From contig JBNGIQ010009372.1 in the NCBI GenBank assembly GCA_049999765.1, forward strand, positions 178,553-242,552: a stretch of DNA of 64,000 nt. The letters run 5' to 3'. The translations under genes were made by a program, and so were the position numbers. Source of the stretch: Phaeoceros laevis. Taxonomy: Eukaryota; Anthocerotophyta; Anthocerotopsida; Notothyladales. Below are positions 21,478-33,800 of this stretch, in pieces; the stretch's first letter is position 1; each line of letters begins with the position of its first letter. The notes below the pieces were generated by a model that made no database searches, was not told the origin of the DNA, and worked only from the letters and a program-made list of their open reading frames with translations.

Positions 21478-23310
21478 TTTCTACAGGTCCGAAGTGGGAA
21501 AAGAGACGTAGGGTTGCAGCAACCCAGACACACGGACATGGACCAAAACAAGGTGTAGCACCTGGGTGCACCTAGGTGCTTCTGTTGGAGAGAGTGAAGG
21601 TTTGCCGTAGACGCAAGTCTGGAGAACTATCCCGCCAGCAGATTCATGACTGTGTTTCCCCCTTCACCAGTTCATGATGGGGATGGCTTGGTAGATTGAT
21701 GAAGCATGGTAAGAGCAATGGCCGCCTTTGCGAAAAACGAAGAAATAGACCAAGTGCTGAAATTTGCAGTACCGCTTGTGTTTTGAAGTTTTGGTTTTGA
21801 AAGACTTGTTACTGTTGTTGTTGAGGTGGCCCGTGACCAAGCTAGCAAATTGAGATCATTCACGCGCAGTGTGCCTCCAACTGTGCGCTGGCCAAATGGG
21901 GCACGCTGCGATCAGCGTCAACCCGGTTGGAGCCCGCAAATGGCAGCTGGAATGTTCCTCCCTGGAGAGACATCGTGATACGCGCGATTGCCTATCGTCT
22001 GGCCTGTCTCATCCGCGCCACGCCAAACCTGTAACTTGATGTGATGGTAGCAACTTCCTGAGGACTGTAGTGACCAGAGTATTAGCAGCTAGTGCGGCTG
22101 GTCCCTACAGTGGAGGGGACATGAAATTTTATTGCACTCTTGCCCCAGGGCTCGGAGGAGAGTAGATTCAATGACTTTGGACACGCTGCATGTTCGTCTC
22201 GACCTCTACACATGTACGTACACAGGTTACAAGTGTGTAATGGAGCGGCCATGGCCAGCTGCTGGTGGAAAGTTAACGTTGGAAACCGCCCTGCCCAGGC
22301 CTGGGGTTGCAATTGAAGGGTGTGCGATCATGTGCGCAGTAGGCTCCAGGGTATATGTACTTTCGACATTGGGCAAATGAGAGAGAAGCAAGCAGGTCCG
22401 GAGCTTCCGAGTGCGCTGATGTCACCCCCGAACACACGTTTGAACATCATGTTCTTTTAAAAGTCTCTGACCATGGTGTGGGACGTGTATATATGTTCAC
22501 GTCAATTCACTCGGTTGTCTCGGCCAATTTTAATCGGATTGAAAATCTTTCCACAACGTAGAAATCAGATGCTGCGAGCCCAGTAGTACTGTTGCAAGCG
22601 AGAAGAATTCAACGTCCCAGCCAAAGGCCAGGGGACAAGAACACTACGACTCCGAGCTAGAGTTCACCGCTGGAGTCCACCTTGAAAGTAATGGGGCAAC
22701 CTTGAGGACCACATTTTTTCCTGAAGGAGACTAGCCAGGCAAATTTACCTTCTTCGGAGTCGACTTGCATGCATCCCAAGACCTGTAAACTCAGGATAAT
22801 TATATATGGGTTCCTCATGATCAATCCCAAAAGGTTCAGCGCTAGCTAGCTAGTCTAAGATTGTCAATCTGGAGCTCTAGTTTCAAGGCAGAGATCAGCT
22901 GGCAAGCTTCAGGCAAGAGGCTGGGGCACCCACTCATCTGGACTCTCCGCGTGGAGACATGGAATTTGGACATGTTGCGTGCAAGCTGCCGGCGTCTACA
23001 GGTGCAAAGTTTGGACGTTTGGACTGGAGAAAACCCCCTGCGTATGGAACAAAAGTACACAACGACTATGGGAGGGGGTGACATAGTCTAATACAATCTT
23101 AGCTACAGTAGCAAGTATTGAAAGGAATATCTTAGTTTTTTAAACCTGTAGCCCAGCTAGGTAGGTACCTCGGATCCATATATATTGATCAGGATCTGCT
23201 TGAATCGCATCAATTGGGTAGGGCTCTCTGGGCCGAATTCCGAGGACACTTCCAAGGACCAATGGCAAGCGATCCCAGCTTAGAGGCTAACCCATGCCAG
23301 CTAACTATAG
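21478..23310. other. Gene-free spacer between convergent SPS and MYB genes
   Basis: It holds the 3' flanks of both genes. No domain-bearing frame, RNA gene or clear repeat is seen, apart from a short CTAG run at 22843-22855. Confidence 0.5.
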
Positions 23311-26282
23311 CTACATTGTGTCAAGAACAGCGGCTATGCGTTGTAATTCAGGAGACATGGGGTCAAGCAGACCTGAGCGCTGGTAAAGTTCGGGCTCCCA
23401 GTTGCTGATGCTAGGGCTGTGAGCTCGGTGAGGGTAGTCATCATGATGTGGTACTGCAGCAGCAGCAGCTTCCTTGATCCTCATCCCAATTGCAACCGGT
23501 GCTTGGTCATGAAATTCACTCATCAGACTCCTGACCCTCGACTCCTCTTGCTCCTCCTCCTCCTCCGCATCCATATGCATATCCTGCTGCTCATCTCTCA
23601 TGCCCACTGAATTTGCGCAGGAACGTTGAACGGGTAAGAGGTCACACCATTTCATAACCTGCCTTGTGGTGGACCTGCTGTCAGAGCCCGATACATGATG
23701 CACGTCTCCACCCAAAGGGAACCTGGCGAGCTCGAGGCAACCATTGGCACCAGCAAGATGGGCTGGCAACTGACGGCCATTACTCGCTGCAGCTAATGAG
23801 CCGGCGTTGGTGGTGTGGTCGAGAGTCATGAGCTGACCGAAATTAGGGCAAGGAGAATCGTAGTGCTCCTCCCCAGCCTGATGATCAGGTGCAGTGGCTC
23901 CGGATCCATTGTGCCCACAGAATCCAAGACGGTCCGCCTGAACAGAAAAGTTATGAGAGGCATGCCAAAAGCTAGCAGCAACAGCAGCAGTGGAGCAGCC
24001 GTCCTGAAACTGATCAGACGAGTCCATTGGCGCAGCGGCAGCAGTAGCTGTTGGTGTAGCATTACTCGTACAGGCTTCACTATCTGCCCAGAAGTTCACA
24101 TTGCCGGTACTAGCTGCAGAGTCCACGGATACCGAGGAGAGGGAAGTGCACATATCCGTGGAGCCACTTTGTCCCGCCCTCGTTGTCCTCATCACTAAGG
24201 TCTCGTGCTGCATATGCTGATCCGACGAGGTGGAGATGTCAGAAGAGTCGATGGCAGGTGCTGCTGCAGCGTCGCAGAAAAAAGCGTGTGGCTTTTGGAT
24301 GAGTTGACTCATGCTGCCCGCCAAGCAGCCAATATTGGCAGTGATGCTGCTGAGGTCCCCGGAATCGCCGATGTTGAAGCTGAAGCACGTGGTAGCACCA
24401 CCTCCCATGGCCAGCTGCGGTTGCATGTCTGCAATATCAGGACATCCATGGTGCACCTCGTGCTTGGGGGCGCCGTGATGGTTCATATCCGAGACGTCGA
24501 ACAGGGAAAGTGGGGAGGAGCAGCGAGCTGCTGTGCCCAAATCGTCACCTGGTGCAGGGAGTTGCGCAGCAGTAGCACCAGCTGTGCTGACTCCTGAAGC
24601 TCTGGCAATGGATCCACCGGCGGGCGAGTCGGCTGTGGGACTAGTACCCAGAAGCCAGAAGACAGGGTTGTAAGCAGCAGCCGCAGCCGCAGCCGCATGC
24701 GCAGCAGGAGACACCATAGCATCGTCAGCAGAAGCCGGCAGCGAAAACTGATGATGACAGTTGATGTCGGAAGCCTCGCCCCCAGAAAACACCTTGAATC
24801 CAGCTGCGGAGTGGAAGACGGTGTTGATGGACGCACAAGAGCCTGGGATGTGATTGTCGAGCAAAGCCGTCCTGACACTGGACTGCTTGGGTGTCCACAT
24901 GTCCGTCGCTCTGTCGAAGCCGGGCGCCGCGAGATGGGAGTCGGAAGCTGATGCTGGGAGCTGGTGGCTGAGCTGTTGTTGCTGCGCATGCTGAAAGTCG
25001 GTGGTGGCCATGGTGAACGCGGCCGATGTCCTCCCTGCTGCTGGAACTCGGAAATTATCCGAGCTCAACAGCTGCCGGCCCCTGCTGTCCAGAATTGCCG
25101 GGAGGGTCTTGGCCGTGGATATGAAGCCATCCGGACACAGGGTAGCGGTGCCGGCGCCAGCGTAGGGTCCTCCGAAGAAGCTGGGCATATGCTTGAAGCT
25201 GTCGTAGAAGCGGGCACCGCCGGCCGACGTCGCAGTACCGAGGGAGGAGCCGCTGATGCTGAGAGAGCCGCTGATGCTGAGAGAGCCGCTGATGTTGAGG
25301 GAGGGCGACGCTGCAGTGGTCGACGGCAGATTGAGCATGCTGGAGCAACCGCCTCCCTGGCTGAAGATGCTGGGGAGACTCTTGTTCTGATCATACTGGC
25401 CACCAAACGGTTGGATAGCCGTTGGGTCGGAGGCGACGAGTTTGTGCGTGTTGGGATCGATGCCCACCTGCCTCAGTTTCTTCTTGATGCAAGAATTCCA
25501 GAAGTTTTTAATCTCGTTGTCGGTGCGGCCGGGCAGCTGAGTGGCGATTTGCGACCATCTGCAGGCAGCAAAGGAGCGAGGGTGTTAACCACGAATGCGT
25601 GCCCTGCTGGCCACCGTAGTTAACGCTGCTGCAGTGCACATTCATGACTGACTGGTGACAGACAGCTTTCAAGAGAAACGAATGCCCTGCTGCCATCTTG
25701 AATGCCCGCCCGATGGGCACTGACTGCACGACCCTGTGTGCTGTGACAAAGTGGCTCCAAAGCTTCAAGATTAAGACGACGACATGATCATGAATGCGAG
25801 CGGTATACGTAGTAGGGTACACGCCAACTGGTGGCGAGATCTGGCGGGAGGAAGCGGGAGGGCGGGCATGCGCACTCACCTGTTCCCGAGAACTGCATGA
25901 AGATCGATGATAAGTTTCTCCTCGGCCGCAGAGAAGACACCGCGCTTCAGATCGGGCCTGAGGTAGTTGATCCACCTCAGGCGGCAGCTCTTGCCGCAAC
26001 GAAGAAGGCCTGCAAAAGTTACACATACATATGTGATATCTAACTAACCGTAGACATACTAAGAATCTTGACGCGGTTCCAAACTTCGATGCTCAAGAAA
26101 GCTAGCTAAAGCTAGTAGCGCTAGGATGATGGCGAGTTCAGGTTAGTACCTGCTTGCTTGGGAACTGCACTCCAGCAACCGTGACCATGTTTGGTGATGT
26201 AACGGACGAGCTTGTCGTCTTCTTCAGGGGACCACAAGCCTTTTTTGAGCTTTTGCTTGTGACAGCAGGAATGGCGGCCCAT
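23311..26282 (-). CDS. R2R3-MYB transcription factor, MYB61/50/55/86 type
   Basis: Three exons: 26282-26150, 26009-25880, 25558-23311; 836 residues. The start [20 protein letters not shown], the R2 repeat, the R3 repeat ([20 protein letters not shown]...GNRWSQIA) and the linker [20 protein letters not shown] match subgroup 13 MYBs such as Arabidopsis MYB61, MYB50, MYB55 and MYB86. The intron positions (in R2 and at the R3 Arg-Trp pair) are the classic R2R3-MYB ones. The tail is very long, about 700 residues against about 250 in Arabidopsis, and low in complexity: three ISGSLS-type units (DNA 25249-25303), poly-Ala, poly-Gln/His and acidic poly-Glu tracts, ending [13 protein letters not shown]. 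Angiosperm relatives control wall formation, stomata and carbon allocation; the role here is unknown. Confidence 0.95.
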
Positions 26283-28600
26283 GGCTGCCTCGAGAGTCGG
26301 CGTCGCTCTACAAGTTGAGGATGGACCATGTACAATGGTGAAGGAGGCAGCAAGCTTGTAGTCGTCCGGGTGCGGTTGTGAAGCCTTGGACGTATGCGGA
26401 TCCTTGCTGCTGGTTTGTCAGCAGAGCCTCACATAACATGTGCTCGCCAGTCAGTGTGATGCATTCTCCACTGGCAGCAGTCCAATCCAGTGCAGTACGA
26501 GTCCAGCATTCCTAGGTAGCATGAGACGGCCGCCCTTGGAAGGTGGTGACGCAGTTGAAACACATGTATGTACCGACAGCACTTGGGAATCTTGAGCTGG
26601 AAGCCGGATTTCAAGCTCAAACTTGTCACACCAAGCTAGCTAGCTAGCTTAGCTAGCGGCAATGCTGAGCAGTGATCGCCAGCCGCTGGAAGTTGTGGTG
26701 AAGGAGCTCGCCCTGTTGTTGTTCAAAAGTGCTCACCACTTGCTTACAAGTAAGCTACCACCGCGCTGGCCAGCTGCTGCTGCTGCTTCTTCCGCTTCCG
26801 AGGGGATGGAACTCACACAAACTTGTGTTCAAACATTGGCAATCACCGGCCCCAACCCCGACCCCGGTCCCGAGCGCTCCAGGATAGCTGCTATATATGG
26901 CTTGAGCACTCCAAATGTTCTACTTTACAAATAAGCGAATCCTGAACTGGGAGCCTGCAGCCACGAACATTGTGTAGTAGCTCCTCCATCAAGGGCGCAC
27001 AGCCTGCATTCTGCTTTGAACAAGTGTTTTTTTGCCTTGCCTGTTTGGACTAAAACCTGGCCCGACAGCTCTTAGACTAGAAAAGCTGGAGGAAGAGACC
27101 TAGCAAAAGCGAGGTGAGATTGGATGGAAGGTGCGCAAGGTTGCGCCTGCAGCACTCGAACAGATTTTGAAACACTGGTCCTAGAGGCAGATAGGAGTGA
27201 CGGCAGTGGCAGGAGAGGCAATCTAAATCCAAACACTTGTAAAGACCGCTGGAAAGCTGTTGAAAGTGGAGCAAGCTTGGGGCTTACGCACTACTATCCT
27301 AGTAAGTAGTACGGTTGACTGACCTTGAAAGCAAGGGAGGCGATGAACAGGTGAAGAGGCGAGCGGATGAAATTTGGAAGCTTGTGAAAAGCGCGGAAGG
27401 TTGCGAGCAGAGAAACGAAAGAGCAGGTCTACCTGTGTGTAGCGCTGGATAACTAACTAGCTCTAGAGCTAGCTTGCAAGGAAGCGAGAGAAGGATAGCA
27501 GGTGGTCAGAATTACGCAATCTGAAATCCATTCCAAGCTCACCGCTGGAGAAGCTTACAAAGAGGCGCCTCCTGGAGAAGATTGGAGCAGGAAGGAAGCG
27601 CAAAGTAGAGATCTGTCCGCTAGCAGAGTCCTGACGATTACAAACTTGCGCGCAATCAACTTGAAGGGGGAGGAGAAGGATTGTGAGGCCTCGAAAGACT
27701 TGTAAGCAAGCTTGTAAGGTTCCTCGGAGTCCTGACTCGAGATGACGATGCGCAAAGCTTGAGAGTTGGCTGGTGGAGAGAGAGCAAAAGCTTGCTGGCC
27801 AGCCCTACCAGCCCTGCCTGCGAGGATCATGCGGCTGCAGCAGTGGAATCGGCAAGAGACGGGGGAAGAGGGGAGAGGGATCTTTCACGAGCAGGGAGGA
27901 AGACGCTTGGAAGGAAGCGAGGAAGAAGCAAGCCTGTTGCAAGGAGGAGAGGAGTGGCCGGCGCGGAGAGGAGCTATGGCTGTGGCTAGGCAGGCCTGCG
28001 GCTCTCCTGGTGCTTGCCTGGAGGAAGAAAGAGAAGGGGAGGGAGCAAGGAGCGCTCAAGTACTACTCTGTTACATAGTACCTCGTCTCGGAGAAACTGG
28101 GACTCTCTCTCTAGGAGCGAGGGAGGGATGGAGCAGATAGATAGAGCACAGCGCAGGTAGACTAGCCTACCCGGCCGGGTTGTCTCCTCTGGTTTTTCAG
28201 AATCGGGGTTGATGACGGAGGCAGGAGAGGGGAGGTGGAACGCGGCGACGCCATTCTATATTAGGAGCCCCATTATTGAGCTGCAAAGCGATTCAGGGGA
28301 GGGCACCAAGGGCGTGGGATGGGCAACTAACAGTAACGCGCGACATGGGACAGGGAGGCAGGGGGGAACTTTGTCGGGAGGTCTGGGCCGGGCCTAGAGT
28401 AAAATGTATCTTCATGTATGTATGTAAGTGGGTCCGGGCCGGGACCCGGGAGGAATGGATGCTGTTGGGTAGGTAGAGATCTAGGTTTAGGGCTGCTGTG
28501 CTGTTGTGCTTCGTCCGTCGGGCCGGGCCGCGGCCCTGCTGCGCTGTGGTTGGGCATAAACTATTTGACTTACGCCAAACCAGTCCGGCCGCGCTTCAGA
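26283..28600. other. MYB upstream region, purine-rich on the plus strand
   Basis: No gene is recognised. It carries a CTAG run at 26636-26658, a TATATATGG/CCATATATA element at 26890-26899 that could be a TATA box for the minus-strand MYB gene (giving a leader of roughly 600 nt), and a strongly purine-rich stretch at 27840-28140 with overlapping open frames. Those frames are compositional and lack domains. Confidence 0.4.
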
Positions 28601-30524
28601 ATCTTCTCTCTTGCTTGTCCCCCAAGCCCTAACTTTTTGCTACTAGTCTAGTGTAGTGTAGTCTAGTATAATGGTTACACTGTGAGCCGTGGACGGAGCA
28701 CGACGGTGCCCATGACGCACGCCTAGAGAGCGGCGGACTGCGGTGGCCGGCGGGCGCGGGTAGGGTAAAGGGGTAGGGCTTAGCCGGGTTGTTTAGGCTA
28801 GTGACGGAAATCCGTCTTGTCCCTGGCAGCCCCGACAAGGTCGATTGCCTGCCTCTTAACCGGGTCTGATTCGCCCCCGTCACCGCCGAAGTATGGAATG
28901 GCCCGACTAAAGTGGGGGCCCGCCAAACCTGGTGGGGCTCATCGACCACGCGTCCAGATGAGATGTGTCCACCCCCCTCCTCCGACCACGTAAGGTTTTT
29001 GGGGGTTGGGGCTGTTTGTTGAAACTTTGTTCCCTTTGCGAATTTGAAGCATCTCTCGGCTTGGACTATTTATTATTGTTGCTAGTATATGAGGAAGAGT
29101 GTGGTAGAGTGGTGGCTATGCCGCTGGCTCTCTTGCATGATGAAATTGCAATGAATTCTTTTCTTGCATCCACAGCCTTTTCTCGTTTTGGTAAAAGGTG
29201 GTTGGTGTGGACTTGGTGAGCCAAGTACCTCAAGTACTTTGGTATTGGAAAAACGCTAGGTTTGATTTGAATCAGGTTCAAACATTAGTGTATTGTGGCT
29301 TGAACAACCTTAAATAATGTGTTCTTGGTGACTTCTTCCCTGGCAAAATTTGAGTAGCAATGCCATTCAATTCTTCCAACGTAGTGGAAAACAAATTCTC
29401 CAACATGTGGTGGCACAATCTCCATGTGTAACGTCAGACATTGGGAATATAATGTAAAAAAGGTTCCATAGTTGCATGGCTAAGTAGTAGTGTAGCCCAC
29501 AGCGCAAAAATCCGTCAAGGGAATCCTGGCCAGGGCAGATATTTGATGGTGGAACTAGTCTAAGTAGGCCAGCCTTGCAGCCTCCACGTGGGTCCTAGCT
29601 CTCTTATCCACACCCAAAGTGCAAGTGAGCTAGCTGGGAGCAAAGCCTGACAAACAGTCTCAGACTAAACAATAATGTGTGACAACAGGCACGAAGGGAT
29701 GTGGGATTTGTTTAATTGCCGCACCGACCTCTCCTACACTCCTACACTTGACACAACACAACATGAATGGGCGGAGGAGGAGGGAGAAGTTGTAGCTGGG
29801 GGGGGGTGGCCCAGCCTGGTGGGCCGCAGATACTCATACTACTGGAGTGGATGGGCCGAGCCGAGCCGGATGCTTTGCTGGTTTCGAAGCGGATTTTAGA
29901 GGGGATACTAGTCTAGTTTGCAAAAAACGTGGCATCAAAGAAAAGGAGGAGACTCGTACGTACGAACGTACACGCATTTTGATATGCGAATTGGAACAAG
30001 CTGAGCTGGGGGCATTTGCAAATATTTGCCTCTACGTAGTCTGTAATAGGTAATCTTCATTTTCACGCATGCTGCAAAATAACCAGCCTTACACTTGGCA
30101 ATGCATGCATGTGTGTTATGCGGATAATGTCCCTTGGAAGCCCTTGGCTTATGAGGTGGGGTGTGCAAGTGCAGTCCGTGGGTCAGTTCCTAGACTACTA
30201 GAGTAGTGTAGTCCAATAAGGCAGCCGTTTTGGTTTGATTGCAATGGCCTTGGGATGCCTTTCTATGCTTTTTGGCTGGCTCACTCACTTTGAGACTGAC
30301 TGGCTGACTGGCTTACAGCAGCAGTAGCAGGGTGTGACGGACGCCTGACCTGACCTGCAAGAGGGACGGTACTTTTGGCTTGGCAGCTCTGCCATGCAAT
30401 AACGCAATGCGATGCGTTTTTGCACTTGCAAGCTTCTAGAAGGAAGCAAAAGCCAAGAAAAGGGAAGAAAAGGAAGCATTTCTCTGTGGGCTGTGGCCTG
30501 ACCTGACTAGACTATACCACAGGG
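28601..30524. other. Gene-free intergenic DNA, left part of the 11-kb spacer
   Basis: No exon with family resemblance, RNA gene or long repeat is seen. Minor structure: a TAGTCTAGTGTAG-type run at 28645-28670 and a CGTACGTACGAACGTACACG stretch near 29954-29975. Confidence 0.4.
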
Positions 30525-30862
30525 GGTCCAGGTCCAGGTCCAGGTCCAGGTCCAGGGCACTTGCATCCAAACGCAAACTGCCATGCCTCTCACACTCATA
30601 TCCTCTCGCGCAAGTACACCCAATCTCACTTTGCGCATATACTAAATAATGTCAAAGGGTACATGACATGTGCTTCGTCCATGATTCATCGATACAGACG
30701 GGGGAAGCGGAAAAAGGCACTCATTTCGCAAATTCAGGAGGGCCGAGCCAAGCCGAGCCCAGCCAAAAGCCATACAAGCAAGCAAGTGCATCGCCATCAA
30801 TCATATCTCTCTTTTTTAATCTGCACACTAGCCTAGCCTAGCCTAGCCTAAGGCTAGGCTAG
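30525..30862. repeat. Hexamer array and AGGCT/AGCCT hairpin
   Basis: GGTCCA is repeated five times at 30525-30554. At 30828-30862 the unit CTAGC repeats on the left and turns into its complement on the right (CTAGCCTA...AAGGCTAGGCTAG), so the transcript or single strand would fold into a short hairpin. Confidence 0.8.
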
Positions 30863-33800
30863 ATACCGCAAGTAGCTCAAGGATCCTTTGCCTGCCCTGC
30901 CCGCCACTTTGGACACACCAATCGAAACCCATCCAATCGAAATCGAAACCGCATTCCCTCTCTCCACACTATCAGCTCAGCCTTATCCTGAATGTGACCT
31001 CGTATGTGTGTTTCACATTTGGAGATGCATCATGGCCATGGGATGGATGCATTTCATCCATCCATCCTTTCTCCAGACTCCAGGGTATATAGTTGTACCA
31101 ATGGGTGTTGAGTGCATGTCACATTGTAGTAGCTCCAGGTACGTGTGCCTTTGCTTCTTTTTCTCTTTTTCCATGATGCATGCTTGCATGGGCATGGCAT
31201 CGCAATCACAGAGAGGAGTCATGGTCGTATGGGCTACCTGGCTGATAACAGTGATGCCTGGCCTGGCCTGGCCTGGCCTGGGGGGAGACTGGAAAACGAA
31301 AAGAAAACCCCAAAAAGTACAAAGGAAGAGTGAGGGAGTAGGAGGAGGAAAGACAAGCGAGGGGAGATGCTCCCTTCCTTTTGTATGTGGAGACTACAGT
31401 ATGTATGTATGACAGGTGATGTACTGTACCGGCGGAAGAGTGTGGAGAATGGGCGTCCAATGAGGAGCGAGGAATGTTTGTCCGAACAAGCAGCTCCACG
31501 TGCCGGTGGGGCGTATTCTACGCTAGAATGAGTAGCAATCAGGGCAGCTAGGCAGGCTAGCTACTACTGTACAGTCCAGTCCAGCGTAGAGTACATACAC
31601 TAGGGCGGGGCATGCACAGCATCCCATGGCCACGTTCGCCATATCTTGGAGGATCTGTGGGAACTCGATGGCAGGACTGGACGGACGGCTTGGCACCCAT
31701 GGACGCTCATCACAAGTGCCCCGCTGCTTTTTGACGGATGTCAACTGTCCGTCCCTCACTGGACTGCTCTTTTTGCGTTTTTTTGCCCTACTGGACTGGG
31801 TTGCTAGCTAGCAGTACTAGTACACCCTGTATGACTCCCACTTCACTAGTGCAGATACGCATCATCATCATCGCATGTGAGGTGATGTGACGAGATAGCC
31901 TTTTGAAAGGAAGCCCAGCCTCTTTCTTGTTTTTTAATGTTTTGGTTAACGACCCAAGTGCAGTTAGTTCGGTGCACTTGGCTTTTTCCTGGCCCTCCTT
32001 CCCTCCTTGCGTTACAAACACAGCCGCACCAGCCAAATTGCAAGTGCAAGTGACGACCTGTGCAAAGTGCAAGTGAAAGTGCGGATTGGAGATGCCAGTG
32101 CAAGTGCAGTTGCGTGGAGTGGAGCGAAGCCTCTTGAAGAGCCAAGCTTGCCGCCAAACCAAATTGGAACACTCCTCCATACCGATCTACCTACCTGCTT
32201 ATTATTAATAGCCTCTCCCGCATTTGATACTCATAGTATATGATGGATGATGCTTGGAGTTCCCAAGAGCAATAGTAGTAGTAGTAGTAGTAGGCAAAGA
32301 CAAACAGCAACAAGACGAAACAAGGAGGCAGCCCATGCCCAGCCGTGGCTAGGGGTGTTTGTTGCCTTGTTTGTCTCTTCTCTTAAGAGCCATGACCTGA
32401 TCCATTCATTGAGCAGCATGAGCAGGAGCGTGTACAAGCTTAGCCTGGCCCCTGGACTCATTGTTTCTTTCTTTGTTTCATTGCTTCTTTCTTTCCGCAG
32501 GAGAGGAGAGGTACTATGACATAGCACAGCGCTCTACTACTGGTCAGTCTCGTCTAGCTTTTGCAGGCCTTTTTCATTGCATTGCCCGACTAGACTGGAC
32601 ACTGGACTGGACTCCATAGTGTTGTGGTGTGAGTCTCATGGCTAACGCTCGCATTCATTGGGGCCGGTGCAATGAAGGACTCACTCCAGCTGTGCCCCCC
32701 CCCCCCCTTCTCCCTCTCCCTCTCTCTCTCCCTCTCTCTCTAGTCTAGATTGGATGCGGAGATTGGGATGGGATTGGAGGATTATACATGCACATCATCA
32801 TCATGGCATGCGCATGTGCATTGCATGGCAGGCACTTTGTCCCCCATCCATGTCCATGTCATGTCGCCCACGCTACGCATTCTGGACCTCTCGTTGCACA
32901 AAGTTGCTGTGTCTCCTTTTTTTTCTTTTTCCCCGAGGCATTTATGGTTTGTAAAGGGGGACCATGACCTCTAAGCGGCCCTAAATTGATATGGGACTGG
33001 TGGCCAGCCGCAGGCAGCAGGCCCTTCCTACGAGTACACTTGTCACTGGTCCAACTTAGAATTAGGTCTACTTGAACTGGGAGTAGCAGTAACATCGCAG
33101 CATATTCCCTCCCCCAGCGCCTGCCTGCCTGCCTGCCTGCCTGCATCCCATGTAGGTTACAGCCAGCCAGTCCCGCCCCGTCCCGTCCACGAGGTCTTTG
33201 CTGATTATTACTGCACCATCATCACATCAGCGTCAGCATTCGAAAGGGTCCCCGTCCAGTCCCGTCCCGTTCGGGAGCAGTCACTTCTTGTTTAGTGTGC
33301 TATCTGTTTATTTATCAAGGATAACACACTACTACTGTAGGGCAAAGCAACGCATACACCAGTCACGTGAGTGACTTGCCTGCTACTCTCTCTCATGTTT
33401 CCGTTCCGTTCTGGACCCTCGGATCCTGCAGATACGGAATTATTGCACTCGTGCCATCAGCAACACCCCCCTTCACACACACACGCAGACACAGCCTTCC
33501 CTTGCTCAGTTGCAGTTACTGGGGTCATGTGCAATTGCTCCATGGGGCATCAATCGAGCCTGTCAACACTACATCCCTGAACGGCCCGTTTGGGGCCGGT
33601 TGAACAAGAATGTTGATAGAAGCTGCCCTAGAAGCTGCCTTGCCACGGTGCACGGCCATCCTTTTTACGCAGCGCCTGTGTGAACGAACTTCACACGCAC
33701 ACACACAACCCACATCGGGCGCTTGGTCTTAGCCTCATGGGCGGTGGCCTCTACTAATAAAAAAGAGCCTCATCTTGGCTTCCTTCCGTCTTGGATCTGG

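Noticed and set aside
24205-25623. Long plus-strand open frames over the MYB tail
   Set aside because: They are antisense shadows of the GC-rich, low-complexity MYB coding exon and carry no domains.
27759-28140. Overlapping open frames in three phases
   Set aside because: Purine-rich composition removes stops in every frame. No domain, start context or splice structure.
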